From Entomortierella parvispora (lineage: Eukaryota; Mortierellomycota; Mortierellomycetes; Mortierellales; Mortierellaceae), in contig OY752151.1 of the NCBI GenBank assembly GCA_963573315.1, positions 1,302,001 to 1,366,000 on the forward strand: a DNA stretch of 64,000 nt, written 5' to 3'. The notes under the pieces are model-generated. The model saw only the letters and a program-made list of their open reading frames with translations. It searched no databases and had not been told where the DNA came from. Positions 11,320 through 23,500 of this stretch are shown here, piece by piece. Position 1 is the stretch's first letter. Every line of letters begins with the position of its first letter. Both the position numbers and the translations under genes were made by a program.

Positions 11320-11568
11320 CTATTCAGTGTCTACATCACCAATAACCGGAGTCGTGTCGGGAACCGAAATGGAGAATGGCTCTGAACGCTTCGAGCTGCC
11401 AATCGAGAGCGTGTCCAGGAATCGCCGGGTACGGAGGTAGATCGAGTCTTCACCCAGTGAACGCGGCTTCCAGGCCAGATCTCTGGTTGCAAAACTACCT
11501 CCTACTGGGTTGTTATAGCCCTCTTTAGAGACTTCCTGACCAACGTTGTGGGCTGCGCTCGACGACAT
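11320..11568 (-). CDS. Hypothetical small protein (82 aa)
   Basis: The frame extends upstream to 11760, but residues before MSSSAAHNVG read as a pyrimidine-rich leader, so the ATG at 11568 is preferred. The product is hydrophilic, with mixed charge and Ser/Arg-rich parts (GYNNPVGGSFATRDLAWKPR and LRTRRFLDTLSIGSSKRSEP). It ends in an acidic stretch. No signal peptide, membrane helix or known domain is visible. It could be a complete small cytosolic protein or the first exon of something longer. Family unknown. Confidence 0.35.
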   Translation of the reverse strand: MSSSAAHNVGQEVSKEGYNNPVGGSFATRDLAWKPRSLGEDSIYLRTRRFLDTLSIGSSKRSEPFSISVPDTTPVIGDVDTE

Positions 11569-12569
11569 TATGACTGAGGGTTGCTTTCGCCAATTCGATC
11601 TGAACGGTGTATTTGCCGAGATGGTTGTGAGGAGGAGTGTCAGATTGATTACAATAAAAGGTCTGTTGGAAAAGGATGTTGAAAGTAAGTGCACTTGAAG
11701 ATGGAAATTAAAGAAGTGAGAAAGGATGAAGCAAAGAGGGAATTCTACAGGAAGAGGCAAAAGTATCAGATGAGTTGAAAGCTCGATGACTTGCTGAACG
11801 GTGCTGTAGTAAAAAGATGATGGAAAATGGATGCAAGACGGCCGGGGCTAGATCAAGGGATGACGGACATTGATTGAGGGATAGAGAGGCCGAGGATGGG
11901 GAAAACAAGGACTGGAGAAAAAAAAGGAGAGAAACGTAGCGAAAGATAAACCAAGCAGAGAAAAATGACAATCCCCATGCTCTTCCGCCTCTGCGAGTTA
12001 CGCCCACTCTTCCCATCTATCAGCCATTTGCTGCTTTGGCTCCTCGATGCTGTCCCTCAAAGCAGGAATATATTACCCCTTCTTCATAGAGTAAAGTAAA
12101 CTATATCAAGGGGTTGGAAACATCGGCGTTCTTGATCAGGGAGGCCAAGAGAGCACTATAAAGATTGACACCGAAAAGATGAAAGGATGTTGTCGCGTTT
12201 TTCTGATCTTTGTCGCGTCTCACCATTTGGCGTCGCACATTTTGAAATCATGCTCCTCGAGTACGACCTTCGTATCTCAAGCCACCCTCCAGTCACCTAG
12301 TTGACTTGAAGCTGATGAATGTCAGATTCATGAAAGATCCTCGGTCAGAATATTGTCGTATAACTGTAGATATCCACCGCAGGAAGAAAAGATATTGCCT
12401 ATCAACAGCGAGCTTGACAATGCATCGCTACGACGCCCGGCCATCCAAATCATCCTAGTCGCTCTGTTCTTCCTCTCACTTTGGTTAATCTGGTTACTTG
12501 CTGCTAAAATCATTCTTTTTATTCAGGTAGATAACAGGAGTTAAATGGTTGGGAGAGAATAAAATCATT
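11569..12569. other. 1-kb intergenic region
   Basis: The proximal part (11570-11960) is AG-rich leader of the small minus-strand gene. At 12390-12535 a plus-strand frame has a hydrophobic run (IILVALFFLSLWLIWLLAA), but it lacks an upstream ATG and a stop lies just before it. No supported gene. Confidence 0.45.
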
Positions 12570-14601
12570 TTAGTCAATCTCCAGCACGCGTCCTCCATTG
12601 TTCGAGGTCACATCCTCGGCTTGACGATTGTCTCTCATTAAATGAGGCTTGAGACCTTTTCCAAAATTTCGGAAACAGATCACGGCATTGACAATGGTCA
12701 GCAAAAGCGTGACCAGACAAAGAGACGCTAAAGCCAACGTGAAAACAAAAAGAAGTGTAAGGTTTGGAAATGAACTGAAACCTCTATGACGCGCGCTTCA
12801 AGACGAAGAGAGAAATGAAAAAAAAGAGCGAAATTGCTTACCAAAGAGAGTCAAGAACTTTTGGACGCCATAAAAGTTGGGGACTTTGGGACCATAGTAC
12901 ATCCGCACGACCTTGAACACACAATAGACAACGCCACAGAGCATCGAAAACAAGAATGTCCACATCCACTTTCGACTTTCATGCCGAACCGCGTACACGG
13001 CCACCCAGAGGATCAACAGGGTTGCTGGCAGGACAAAGATTGTGATCCAGTATTCGGGATCCTCGGAGCGTTTTGTAAGTGTCAGATAGATGAACTGGAT
13101 CGAGAATCCAACAAAGAAGAACAGGTCCACCTTGATCAGGACCAAGTAAATCTGATAGGCACGATACATTTCTAAACCAGGTCAAAGAAAAAAAAAGTTT
13201 GGGCGTCCAGTCAGCCTATCCATCCGTCCCTCCAAGGTTCAAAGACTTTTTGTTTCTCATCACCCTGGGTCAAGAACCCAAAACAGAATTCTGTCCCGCC
13301 GACTTACTCTTCATGTTGGGGTCCGCTCCAATCTTTTTGTAAATCTTCCATCCAAACTCTTGGAAGAGTTGGTACGCAAACCAGGTACACAAAATCTGGG
13401 TCAGGGCCAAGATCACCACGACCACGATAAGATAGGGCTTGACCGTGTCATTGAAGTCCATGGCGACCTCTATCGATTCAAAAAAGTGTTTTTCGGCTGA
13501 CATCCAAAGAGCTGTTCGAATTTGAGAGATTTCAAAAATCGAGTACGCCAGGCAGCACAAGTTGAAGACCACAATGCCAATCAATTCAATGGTGTTCTGG
13601 GCACGAACCTGCGCATGCAAAAGGTAAGGAGGTGGGGAGGCGGGTCAGAAAAAGTAAATAAGAGAGAATCAGTCTGCCAAGTCAGAACTAATCAATAGAT
13701 CAACGACAACACCCCGAAAAGGCCGGCTACTTACTGCATCCCAAGTCATCACGCACTGGAAAATCTGGGCAAAGACAAAGACAATCAGGTACGCAGGAAC
13801 CGACCGCGAGACATTCTGTGTGTCCAGGTACGGGGGCAACAGGGGCGCAGTTGGGTCGTCTGGGTTCGGGACTGGTTCTTTGACAAGGTTTTTGAAGTAA
13901 AGGCCGACAATAACTGCCTGCATGGCAATGACAATCAGGGCCTCAATGGCTATCAAGGACAGCAGGGCCTTGCCCTTGGTCGAGCATGGGAAACGGTAGA
14001 GCCGTTGAATTCGTCCACCGAGAGTGATCACCTCCCCAGAACCTGAGCTAGGGGGTAGGTTGGGTCGGTCTGGGTAGTAAGTTGGAGGATGGTCTTTTTC
14101 TTCCCGACTCTGGTTTGCAGGCTTTTTTACTCTCGGGACTCTGTTCTGGTCGGGATTGTGCTGCTGCTGCTGTTGTTGTTGTTGAAAGTCAGGATTATTA
14201 TTATTGTAGGTGGAGGTGTTGTTGTTATTGATGTGGTAGTGTTGAATATTTTGTCGAAGCGAGTCTTCGGCCTGAGCAGGGTACTGCTGCTGTTGTTGAG
14301 ATTGTCGCTGGTACGCGTTGAATTGGCCTTGCTGGCCTCCATGGTGTGGGTAATCATTGAAAGCCGCATTGCCGCTACTGCCACTCCTCTCTTGCGCAGA
14401 GTTTTGGTCAGGGTATCTGGAGGAAGAAGGGCTGTCGCTGTTTACAGAATAGTCGTAACCATAGCCGCCACCAGTTCCAGAAACAGTCGGTTGCTGTCGG
14501 GTCTGGGCCTGAGCCAGGTAAGGCTGCTGCTGTTGCCGTTGCTGCTGGTACTGCTGCTGTGGCTGGGTATAGTCCTCATACCCGCCGGTGTGGGCCGGCA
14601 T
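12570..14601 (-). CDS. UPF0658-like Golgi multi-pass membrane protein (551 aa)
   Basis: Four exons on the minus strand: 14601-13735, 13608-13308, 13171-12842 and 12727-12570. All are GT..AG and in frame. The first about 200 aa are cytosolic-looking and rich in Gln, Asn, Tyr and Pro (several QQQQ runs encoded by CTG/TTG on the plus strand). They are followed by GRIQRLYRFPCSTKGKALLS and about seven hydrophobic helices, for example LLSLIAIEALIVIAMQAVIVG, YLIVFVFAQIFQCVMTW, LIVVVVILALTQILC and WITIFVLPATLLILWVAV. The helices and the motif FQEFGWKIYKKIGAD fit the fungal UPF0658 Golgi membrane family (S. pombe C1952.10c-like), whose function is not established. The Q/N-rich N-terminus is prion-like in composition. 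The start at MPAHTGGYEDYTQP is chosen because the upstream in-frame sequence is pyrimidine-tract leader. Confidence 0.8.
14160..14580. repeat. Gln/Asn codon repeats in the N-terminus of the UPF0658-like gene
   Basis: Several CTG/TTG (minus strand CAG/CAA) and ATT (AAT) microsatellite tracts occur, at about 14159-14185, 14194-14230, 14281-14300 and 14521-14565. They encode the poly-Q and poly-N runs of this protein. Confidence 0.85.
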
Positions 14602-15199
14602 TGAATGTAAAGAGAAGGGTTGGTTGGTCCCTGTGAGGTGGGTGGGGATAGGTAAGGCGAGAGAAAGAAAGAGAGGACAGGGAGAAGGGAGGGCTGTTAG
14701 TGTGGGAAGAAGAAGAGAAGTGAGGAAGGGAGTGGAAAGGGGGGAAGAGAGGGGACAGAGGGAGGAAAGAGAGGAGGGAGGATGAATGAATGCCAGCAAG
14801 TAGGCAATGCAAAGGGTGATGAGAGTGAATGGAGATTTGAATGGATAATGAAGAGGGGTGAAAAAGAAAAGAAAGAAAAAAAAAAAAAGGAAAGCGGACA
14901 AACCGACGGGCGGACGGACACTCTCGAACACGGTCTGTTGGACAGGGAAACAGACAGGCAGACAAGGCACGCACGTTTCTTTTCTCTGCTGCCAGCCTGC
15001 TGTTCCTTCCTTCCTCCTCTTTCTTCCCCTTCGCACAGCCCACCCATCTGCACCCTCGTCCCAAAGTTGTGTTTCCGCCCTTCCCCTGTGTGGTCCTTGT
15101 CCTCAGTCCATCCGCGGCTCTCAACCTGCCGCCATTCTAGTCCTCGCCCTCCTGTTGGGCAGCACACGCATCAAAGCGCAAGCTCTTCCTTGCATTCCT

Positions 15200-15830
15200 G
15201 CACCTCCATCTCTTTTCCCAGGGTTGGTGAAGAGGAGCAGCAGGGGTGTCCGAGACCGTTTCGGTTCCTGAAGATCATCTTTTGGCTGGTGCCTGAAATT
15301 ATTTTCGTGGCGCTTTGTATTCTTTGCTTGTTTGGTCTTTGATGCACTCTGTTCCCAACGACGCCAAACGACGCAGTCCAGTCAAGAAGCGCGTGCTGTT
15401 TGTCAAAGACAAAGGCGACCAGATTCATCCCATTCGGTCTTCCCTGAATAGACTGTGATACAACATGGTCGTCCTCCTGTTCCTTGACGTCGTTCTCGCT
15501 GTCGCGACCAATTGGTCTAGACTTTCTTGTAGCGGGCGTGTGGTACCCTGTAAAAGTCGGGGATGATTCCTACAGTTCGCTCGAAGGAACACTACTCAGC
15601 ACCGTGTCCATGTCTTTCAGATGATATATCGTCAATGTCCAGACGATACAGACGGCGTTCTATCCTGACAACTTCCATGTTGATAACATCTAGATGGCTT
15701 GCCCCACTCATAGTGTCACCAAGTCCTTCATCATCATCACCATCGTTCCAAGGTCTAACCTGTGCGGTCGGGAGCTTTATTCTATTCTCTTGCTTCCAAA
15801 AACAAAAGAGAGAGTGCTTACTTTTCACGT
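15200..15830 (-). CDS. Doubtful two-exon hypothetical gene (or plus-strand alternative)
   Basis: On the minus strand a frame (MSGASHLDVINMEVVRIERR, start near 15710) runs to a GTGCTGAG donor near 15597. A clean acceptor (CTTTTACAG, near 15552) then opens a charged second exon (HTPATRKSRPIGRDSENDVK) that stays open to a stop at 15171. Joining them keeps the frame. In competition, the plus strand at 15342-15460 encodes a basic peptide beginning MHSVPNDAKRRSPVKKRVLF with a KKRVLF sequence like a PP1-docking RVxF motif, then stops. Only one of these can be right, and neither has a recognised domain. Treat as uncertain. Confidence 0.25.
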
Positions 15831-15831
15831 A

Positions 15832-16301
15832 GATCGTCTGCAGTGTGCCTCTGCAGTCTGCACTGAGTCTGACTCTGCAGCGAGAAATGCATCACGTGCC
15901 TCCACAGATTGGTGGCGCATTGGCCGTGATCGTCGGGGGACTCGGGACAAACATGCCGTGGGAGAAAGACAAACCCGCAATGTGGACAAAGAGTACCAGG
16001 AGCAAGGAAAGGACAAAGACGACAAAACGAGTCTGCACTTGAACAAAGAGTTGATGATGAAAGTGACCTGGTAGCTGTGGCTCTATAGAGAGATGGTATG
16101 ATTTTTATTTTATACAAGGTAGATTGCTACTTTTCTTTACGAATGAGGGGGGAGTGTGTGTGGGGTTTTCATCGTCGATAGCCATCATCGCCAAGAAAGT
16201 CCAAAAGAGTCAAGAGATGCAGTTGGAAAAAGACTACTTTTGAACACCCAAAGCAATTGGAGGACTCTGGAGGACAAAATACCGACCATGGTCAAGATAA
16301 T
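15832..16301. other. Intergenic region downstream of isocitrate lyase
   Basis: About 470 bp holding the 3' flank of the isocitrate lyase gene (A/T-rich stretch near 16095-16115) and no supported gene. Short frames on both strands overlap each other. Confidence 0.45.
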
Positions 16302-18120
16302 TTAGTGAGCACCGAACTGGGTCTCGGTAACACCTTTACCCATGGCAGCGGTGGAAGAGACACCACCGCTGACAGTCTTGATCAAATTGTCATAGTAGTT
16401 GGCGCCGGACCAGTTCTGGTGAGCCAAGGTCTCGACGTTGTTGGAGCGCTCCTGACGCTGGATGCCGTTGACGTAGGCGTACATACCCTTCTCGGCGAAC
16501 TCACGAGCAAAGACATCGACTCCGAGGGCATTGCAGTGGAATCCAGCCAAGGTAATGAACTGCCAAGAGAATCCAAGGGCACCGAGCTGACCAATGAAGG
16601 CACGCATGTCGTTGTCGGTCAAACCGGCAGCATCCCAGTTAAACGAGGGCGACAAGTTGTAGGCGAGCATGATGTTGGGGTGTTGGGCGAGAACTCCCTG
16701 GGCGAACTCAGTGGCCTGAGCAAGAATGGGCGACTTGGTCTCCATCCACAACAAATCAGAGTAAGGAGCAAAGGCAACAGCTCTAGATTGGGAGAGAAAA
16801 AGAGGGTGAAGAGTCATAGGTAAAGCTGGTTAGTAAGGGAGGATACACAGCGTGACTCGGTCAAGGTTGAAGGTGACAGTAAAAATAAGCTCTTGCTTTT
16901 TTGTGCAACTCCAATGAATCGGTGGCGACACCACAAATGAAAGGGGGGAGGGTGGGGACCATTCCTTACCTGTTAATGGCGCAGCGGGTGCCGCCCTGGT
17001 ATCTGTAGTAGCCCTCACGGGTACGGGGGAGGTCCCAGTCCCAGTGAACCTCGACGCCGAGGGACTTTGCGAGGTGACGAGCCTCGGGGTTGGACAGGAA
17101 CTCGGACTTGGAGAGCCAGTCTGCGGCGTCCTTGCCCTTGGCCTTGAGGGCATCAGCAACAGCGTCACGGTACAACTTGATGTTGGCAGCCTGGACCCAG
17201 TTATCTTCTACAGCCTGGAGATCATCTCCGTTCTTGCCGGCAGCCTGAGCAGCAGCCATCTCGACAACCAAGGGCTTCAAGTTGGGGTTGGTGGCTCCGA
17301 GAATGAAGGCGTGGTCACGGGGATCAATGTTGGAGGTGATCAGGGTAGCGGCCTCCGAATCGGTACGGGCAACAATCAAGTTCTCGACACCCATGATATC
17401 AAACTGGACTCTGCTGGCAACGAGACGGTTAATGTGCTCCGAGATGGGGACGAGAACCTTGCCGGCCATGTGTCCGCACTTCTTGGTTCCAGCCATCTGA
17501 TCCTCCAGATGAATACCGGCAGCACCACGTTCGACAAACATCTTGGCGAGCTTCATGTTAGCGGTGATACCACCGTGACCGGTGTCGGCATCGGCAATGA
17601 TAGGGCGCAAGAAGTCAATGTTGGCCATCTTGGTGCGCTGCTCCTTAGGGGCGGTCAAACGGGCCTCACGCTGCTTGCGATCGTGGAAGAGCTGGGCAAA
17701 GAAGAGATGCTCGACCTTGTTGGGGACGGTATCCATGGGGTAATCAGCCAGATCGGGACCGGGCTCGTTCGAGGACGAGGCGGTGGAAGAGCATTGCCAG
17801 CCCGAGACGTAGACGGTCTCAATGTACTTTGCCATCTGGGCGACCTGGATGGGGTCCAAGGCACCGAAGGTGTGGGAAGCGGTTCCGTTCTTGCGGTGGT
17901 TCTTGAGCAACTTCCAGAGCTTCTTGGCCTGGACGTTGGAGGCGTAATCGGTCTCGATGGTTCCACGCTTGGAGACGATGGACTCTGCAGAGTAAGGGCG
18001 GGTGATGAGGCTGAAGCGCTCGGTGGCCCACCAGGCCTTGACCTTCTCAACCTCTTGCTGGAAGCGGGCCTCCTCGGCGTCGACGTATGCGGGGGTGGAA
18101 GTGTTGGTATGGACAACCAT
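16302..18120 (-). CDS. ICL1: Isocitrate lyase (543 aa)
   Basis: Two exons, 18120-16970 and 16782-16302, joined in frame within an Arg codon. The first enzyme of the glyoxylate shunt splits isocitrate to glyoxylate and succinate, allowing growth on acetate and fatty acids. Visible hallmarks are [13 protein letters not shown] (Mg/substrate loop), the family signature KKCGHMAGK with the catalytic Cys, [13 protein letters not shown], and [15 protein letters not shown] near the C-terminus. Length matches fungal ICLs. The ATG at 18120 ([12 protein letters not shown]) is chosen over an in-frame extension that only translates a GA/CT tract. The C-terminus is TQFGAH, not a canonical SKL-type peroxisomal signal. 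The long (CT)n leader at 18120-18290 suggests a strong, regulated promoter. Confidence 0.96.
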
Positions 18121-19186
18121 GATGTGTATTATATGTGAGAGAGGGAGAGGGAGGGAGATATATAGAAAGAGAGGAGAGAGGCTGAGGAGAGAGAGTTGAG
18201 AGAGAGACAAGAGAGGGAATGAAGAAGAAGAGAAGAAGAAGGAAAAAGGAAGAAAGGGAAGGGGTATATATAAAAAAAGGGCAGTAGAAAACTCGCTTGG
18301 ATCACCCAGGCACTACCGAACACACACGCACTGCACGAACAAGAATGATGCATTCAATGAGACTGCCCGGCGATGTGTGTCACTGGTGGAACGATGTCTT
18401 TATGGTCCTTAGACTTTGGCACGGCCTGGATCATGGAAACGCAATATCACATGCTTGTCCTGTTGACTCTTTTTTTTTTTTTTTTTTTTTCTTTACTTCG
18501 CTCTGCAGGCGTGGCGCGGGCTGCCTGTTACCCCGCACCCAAATCAAGACACGCACAGAGTGCGGGGTCGCTTTAGTCAGAGTTCCCACTTGTTGCACGG
18601 CCTCAGTCATAGAATCTCTGTGACTTCGTTCCTTAGTCCTTGTCCTTGCCGTAGCCTTGTCCGTCTTGTCCCCGGACACACGATCGCCTGTCCTTTTTGG
18701 GACTTTTCCCCGAAGAAACGTAAAGCGAGTGTAAAAAAAACCAAAGGGGCTCTCACGCCCTTTGTTCCTTGCTTGACTCGATTTGTTTGTTCTCAATTGC
18801 TGGCTCGCTTGCTTGCGCGCCTGCTTTCTTGCGCACTGGGCTTTGTTAGGTTGTTGGGTTACTCATATGCACCGCACCGTCCGTCATATCCTCCGTTCAA
18901 TTTGTCACTCACTCCCTCTGACTCCCTCATTCTCCTTGTTTGTCCTCTTAACGGTAACGCTCGAAATGAGCAATGAACAATGAACTCATGCCATCGGCCG
19001 GGACAGTCTTTAATCAGTCAAATGGTAGGTCTCCTACATGCCCATTCCGTGGCTAATACTTGACCTGGGACTCGACTCTCGAAGCTTTGGATCCAGGGCA
19101 TTCTAAGTAACCACAAAAGATATGCATTACGCCCTTTTTTAGTCCGTGCCTGTTACTGCCTGATCAATGCATCCTCTCCTTGCGTA
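18121..19186. promoter_or_regulatory. Isocitrate lyase upstream region
   Basis: About 1 kb without a supported gene. It contains a GA/CT-rich leader (18125-18270), a TATATATAAAA-like sequence (plus strand near 18266-18276) and a T homopolymer of about 19-20 bases near 18472-18491. No named transcription-factor site can be assigned with confidence. Confidence 0.5.
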
Positions 19187-20252
19187 TTAGTTTACCCTCA
19201 GCATCACAGAGATGCGCTTCTCCTTGGGAATGACTCGGTCTCGAAACTGGTGATCGGCAGGCTCAATTGGAATACCATGTTTGAAGTGGTATCGAACAGA
19301 CCCTCTAAGAAGGAAGCCAAAACGGTAGAGAATAGATCAGCGAACGATGATTTCTGACGCTGCAAAAAGGTGAAGTTGAGAGAGGGGCCGCCTCGTGTCA
19401 ACCGCCATTGAACAGAGTCCACGTTTTTTTTGACTTTCTCGTTTTTTACCTCTGAAAGTAAAATGCTCCTTTGGGTAACCACACTTTGAACAACCGTTCG
19501 GGCTCATCTTCGTGGATCAGCTCCATGACAGCGTCGGATCCAAGGCAGAGTCCTGCAACCACCTCGCCAGATGCTTCTAGATGATCCACATGGGGCTTGA
19601 TCCCTCCTCGACCGGCTTCGAGTTCCAGCAAGTGGGGCGCTACCCATGACCACTGGTGAGGGAAAAATTCTTGTTTGATAGACTGCATGATTTCACTTGG
19701 AGTTGATCGCTGTTGATCTTTGCTTAGTCCCGATGGGGCCCCAGTGCCCCAGTCCGAGGCAGAGCATTCCCTGTATCTGGTAATGACCCCGTCAAAGTGC
19801 CCATCCTCATACCGAACTTGCTTTCCCAGAGCCCGCTTCAGCTTCTTTGTCGCGGCTTGAATCATCATCTCTTGCTCTGGTGGCGAAAGGTAGTTTGGGA
19901 CCAGAATAAAGTCCTTGAGAATCTGCTCCTGTTCGTTCGCAGGGATCCGAGAAAGGTCAAAAAAGGCTGATGCGATAGAGGAGCTAGTGCGCAGGTTGTC
20001 ATAATGATGCTGGCTGTCCTGGCCACTTTCTACATTGTTGCCACGGATGGCGCTCTCAGAGTGATCGCGCCACCATGTTGGCGAGGGTCGCAAAGGAGAG
20101 AACTCGGAGCAGTAATGTCGAGAACACGTCAACATTCCCGATTTGCATGTTGACCTGAGTCCATTGGCAATGGTAACCCTAGGGAAGTACGTCCGTCTGA
20201 GGTTGATTGTCGCTCGACATGCGGATCCAGCTACGCGTGGTGCACTTGACAT
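19187..20252 (-). CDS. ALKBH7-like mitochondrial 2-oxoglutarate/Fe(II) dioxygenase (306 aa)
   Basis: Two exons, 20252-19450 and 19304-19187, joined in frame (FYFQ-R-GSVRYHF). The N-terminus from MSSAPRVAGSACRATINLRR is Arg/Ser-rich with no acidic residues, like a mitochondrial presequence. The fold is AlkB-type: an iron-binding HVDH preceded by GGIKP, a long strand EVVAGLCLGSDAVMEL, a distal His in RYHFKHGIPIEP, and KRISVMLR with the 2-oxoglutarate-binding Arg. The sequence WVAPHLLELEAGRGGIKPHV and the short length favour ALKBH7 over nucleic-acid demethylases such as ALKBH1/2/3. Animal ALKBH7 acts in mitochondrial metabolism and programmed necrosis; the fungal role is unknown. It is head-to-head with SKI3. 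Confidence 0.88.
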
Positions 20253-20518
20253 CTTGGAGGAGGGATGATCTACGTTCGGTACACAGCTACGAAAACGGCA
20301 AGAACAAAGACCCACTTATTAATCACGTGATCTGCCGAGAGAGAGAGACGCTGCCAAGTGCCAACACGGCAAAGAATGCATTCTTCATCCATTCAACAGA
20401 CCAGGACGACGCCAGCTTACGTTCCCTATAAGCGAAAGCTCAGAGGCACCTTCATTACATCCCGACTAACAAATTCGATTCTAACTCTACCAGGGACGGG
20501 ACTGGACACACAGGTGTA
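20253..20518. promoter_or_regulatory. Divergent promoter shared by the ALKBH7-like gene and SKI3
   Basis: Only 266 bp separate the two start codons, so both genes must share this promoter. No TATA box was seen, and a GAGAGAGA tract lies near 20339-20348. Confidence 0.7.
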
Positions 20519-23500
20519 ATGGCGACTGTGAAGATCAATCTCAAGAATGCGCGCGAGGCCATCGCGAACAAGAAATATGACGACGCCTTGAACTGGACAC
20601 AAAAGGTCTTGGACTCGGACTCGAGCAATTACATGGGGTAAAGATATTCTCTAGGCCGCCTTCAATCTCGCCGTCGTATCAATAGAGGAGCCTAACCAGC
20701 ATTTTTGAATCGCTCTTGTAGCCTTGTGTTTTCAGGATTGGCGTATCAAAATCTAGGACAGGCCACTAAGGGAGAGGAGTCCTTCAAGAAAGCTATTGCT
20801 AGCAATCCAGAACTCTCTCTCGCTCAAGAGGTGAGTCAGTAACCTTGTGCTTTTAACTAACCATTAGACACGAAAAATTAAGTCGCTAAACTTGCCAGTC
20901 TCATCTATCGTTGTTGCTAGGGTCTCATCAGCTTTTATGACAAGATGAAAAAATGGCCAGAGTTAATTACCCAATTGGAGAAAATGCTCCTGGTTCATGT
21001 CATTGCGTAAGAGTAGGACACTGCCAACACTTTTCCTCCAAATGCCAATCGAAATGCTAACTATAGACCCATTTGCGTTTCAATAGACAAGACACGAAAA
21101 AGGCACAGACAACAACAGAGCGGTTAATAGAGCTCTATAAAGACCAGGGGCAGAGCGACAAGGCAATCGAGAAGATGAAATCATTACTCCCTGGCGGACC
21201 TGTGTACGAGCTCGGAGGCGACTTGCCAGATACCATGGACACGCTAAAGACGCTGGCGTCTTTGCAGGAAACGCACGATAGGGAATTTTTTGAGCGCGAG
21301 GTGAAAGCGCGCCGAGGGCGCTTGGGAGGCGGGACTTTGGAGCAGGTTCAAGCTACAGTTAGGAGAGAGCTTTACAGCAATTCTGAGGCAAGTAATCCCC
21401 AGATCAACTCTTCTTATTAGTCTCCAGAAAAGTATTTCTGCACAGGATATAGCACTGACTTCAATGACTTTCGTATTTTCTTTAGCTTGGTTCTACTTAT
21501 GAATCGATCCTGGAACTAGACCATCAGAACAATAAGGATCTGGAATTGAAGCTGCTGGATTTTTATATCAACAAAATGGATGCTTCAGCGGCGGATCAAA
21601 AAACACTCCTCCGTGAAAATGCCTCGACTCTAGCCAAGACCATGACCCGAGACGGCTGCGCCAGCCCAATCCCCTTTGAGTTTATTCTCAAGTTCACCGA
21701 TGCTGGTTCGCCATCAGATTACGATACAGGTCTTCAGGAGCACTATATCTCCAAGTTTCCCGAGACAGGACTATCACAACTGATTCAAGCGCAGATGCAC
21801 TATTCCAATGGGGAGTCCACAGAAGAGATCTTCGAACAACTAGAGTCTGGCCTGAAAATGGAGCCCAACACGCCCTATGGATACTTGGTGGCGTGCTGGA
21901 TGGACTACGAAACTCAGAACTACGAGGCTGGACTGGATCATGCGACACTCGGGCTTGAGAAAATCAATGCCATTACTGTAGCATCTGGATTCAAGTTTTC
22001 ACAGTAAGACCCGAACATGTGGACAAGATCTTCCAGATGCCTTTTCTACTTTCAAAGTATCTAACACTACTTCTTAGAATGCACCGCTCTTACCAACTCT
22101 GCGCAGCCAATTGTCAATTCAAGATCAGTTCAAAATTGAATCCAAGTACTCTTGCTTTGTACCAGGGGATCCTCGAAGGAGACAGCAGCAATATCGAGGC
22201 GCACAAGGGTGTTGGTTTTGTGTACTGCTCGGATGGTGACTTTGAGAGCGCGTCGGCCTCATTCGAACGCGTGCTCGCATTGGACCCCGATAACATTTCC
22301 GCAAGATCTGAACTGGCTTGGATTGCATATCTTCAACAGGACTTTGAAGGAGCAGAGGAGAGACTCCGTGATGTAATCGAGTTGTCTGAAGAGGCGCGGG
22401 CTGTCGACTTGTACCGCTTAGGAAGAACTTACTATGACATGGGTGGTAAGTGATCATTTATCGCTAATCCTTATTCTACTCGTATTTCCACAAACTGAAA
22501 TTATTACTAACCACGCCACCGTTTTCGTCTAATAGGAGAGTATCGGGAAAACTCCGAGTACAGCTATGGTCAGCTTATAGCTGCAGCCAAACTGGACCCC
22601 CACTGCGCTGGTGCGTTCACGTATTTGGGTCATTACTACAGGGAGGTCGTTGAAGACGACGCTAGGGCTGAAAAGTGCTACCAGCATGCTTTCTCATTGG
22701 ACCCTACGGAGGGAGAAGCCGGACGCTTCCTAAGCGACTATCTTTTGAACGCTGGAAGCTTAGAAGGCGCCATGGACGTTTACCAGCAGGTTATTGCCGC
22801 AGATGGAAAGGCTAATTGGGCTTTGAACAGATTGGGGTTTGCAGAGCTCATTCGAGGCAACAACAACGAGGCCATCACATCCTTCCAAAAACTCTTGAGA
22901 AATGATATCAACAATGCCCTTGCTTGGGAAGGTGTAGCAGAGGCGTATCAGCACGAGGGTCGTTACATGGCTGCGCTCAAGGCCTTTCGACGCACTCGCG
23001 ATCTGCAGCCCGAGGCTACGATTCCGTCATATCATATCTCACGGGTGCACCAAAAGCTCGGCATGTATCCAGAGGCGATCGAGCAATATATGGCGACTTT
23101 GGCACTGGCCGAACATAACCAAGAGCCTGCACACATTCCGTCGCTGATGGGCTTGGCAGAGAGTTATCTCGATCAAGGAAAGGAGTTTTTCGTCTTGGGA
23201 TACTATGGGCGATCCGCGGAATCTTATGGACACGCGCTTGACTATGCACTGCAGTTGGTGTCCTTGGATGGCCAGATTATGGCGGCTTGGAAACTAATTG
23301 GCGATGCCTGTGTGGCTTATCGATCGGTACCAAAGTATCTCGGTCTTTGCCCAATTGCGACCTTGACCTCTATCCTGGATATTTTGCCTGCCGATACCAA
23401 CTCACTGCTTCATTTCCCAGCAAAAACGGACGAGGATCTGATTGCCCACTTGCGAACGCTGCAGCAGTCAAAAATGGTCAATGCTAGTACTGAAGAGGCC

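Noticed and set aside
12353-12544. Hydrophobic plus-strand frame resembling a single membrane helix
   Set aside because: No ATG in frame, upstream stop, and no splice acceptor that gives an open exon.
17044-18138. 364-codon plus-strand frame opposite isocitrate lyase
   Set aside because: Antisense shadow of a strongly biased coding exon; no homology-like motif.
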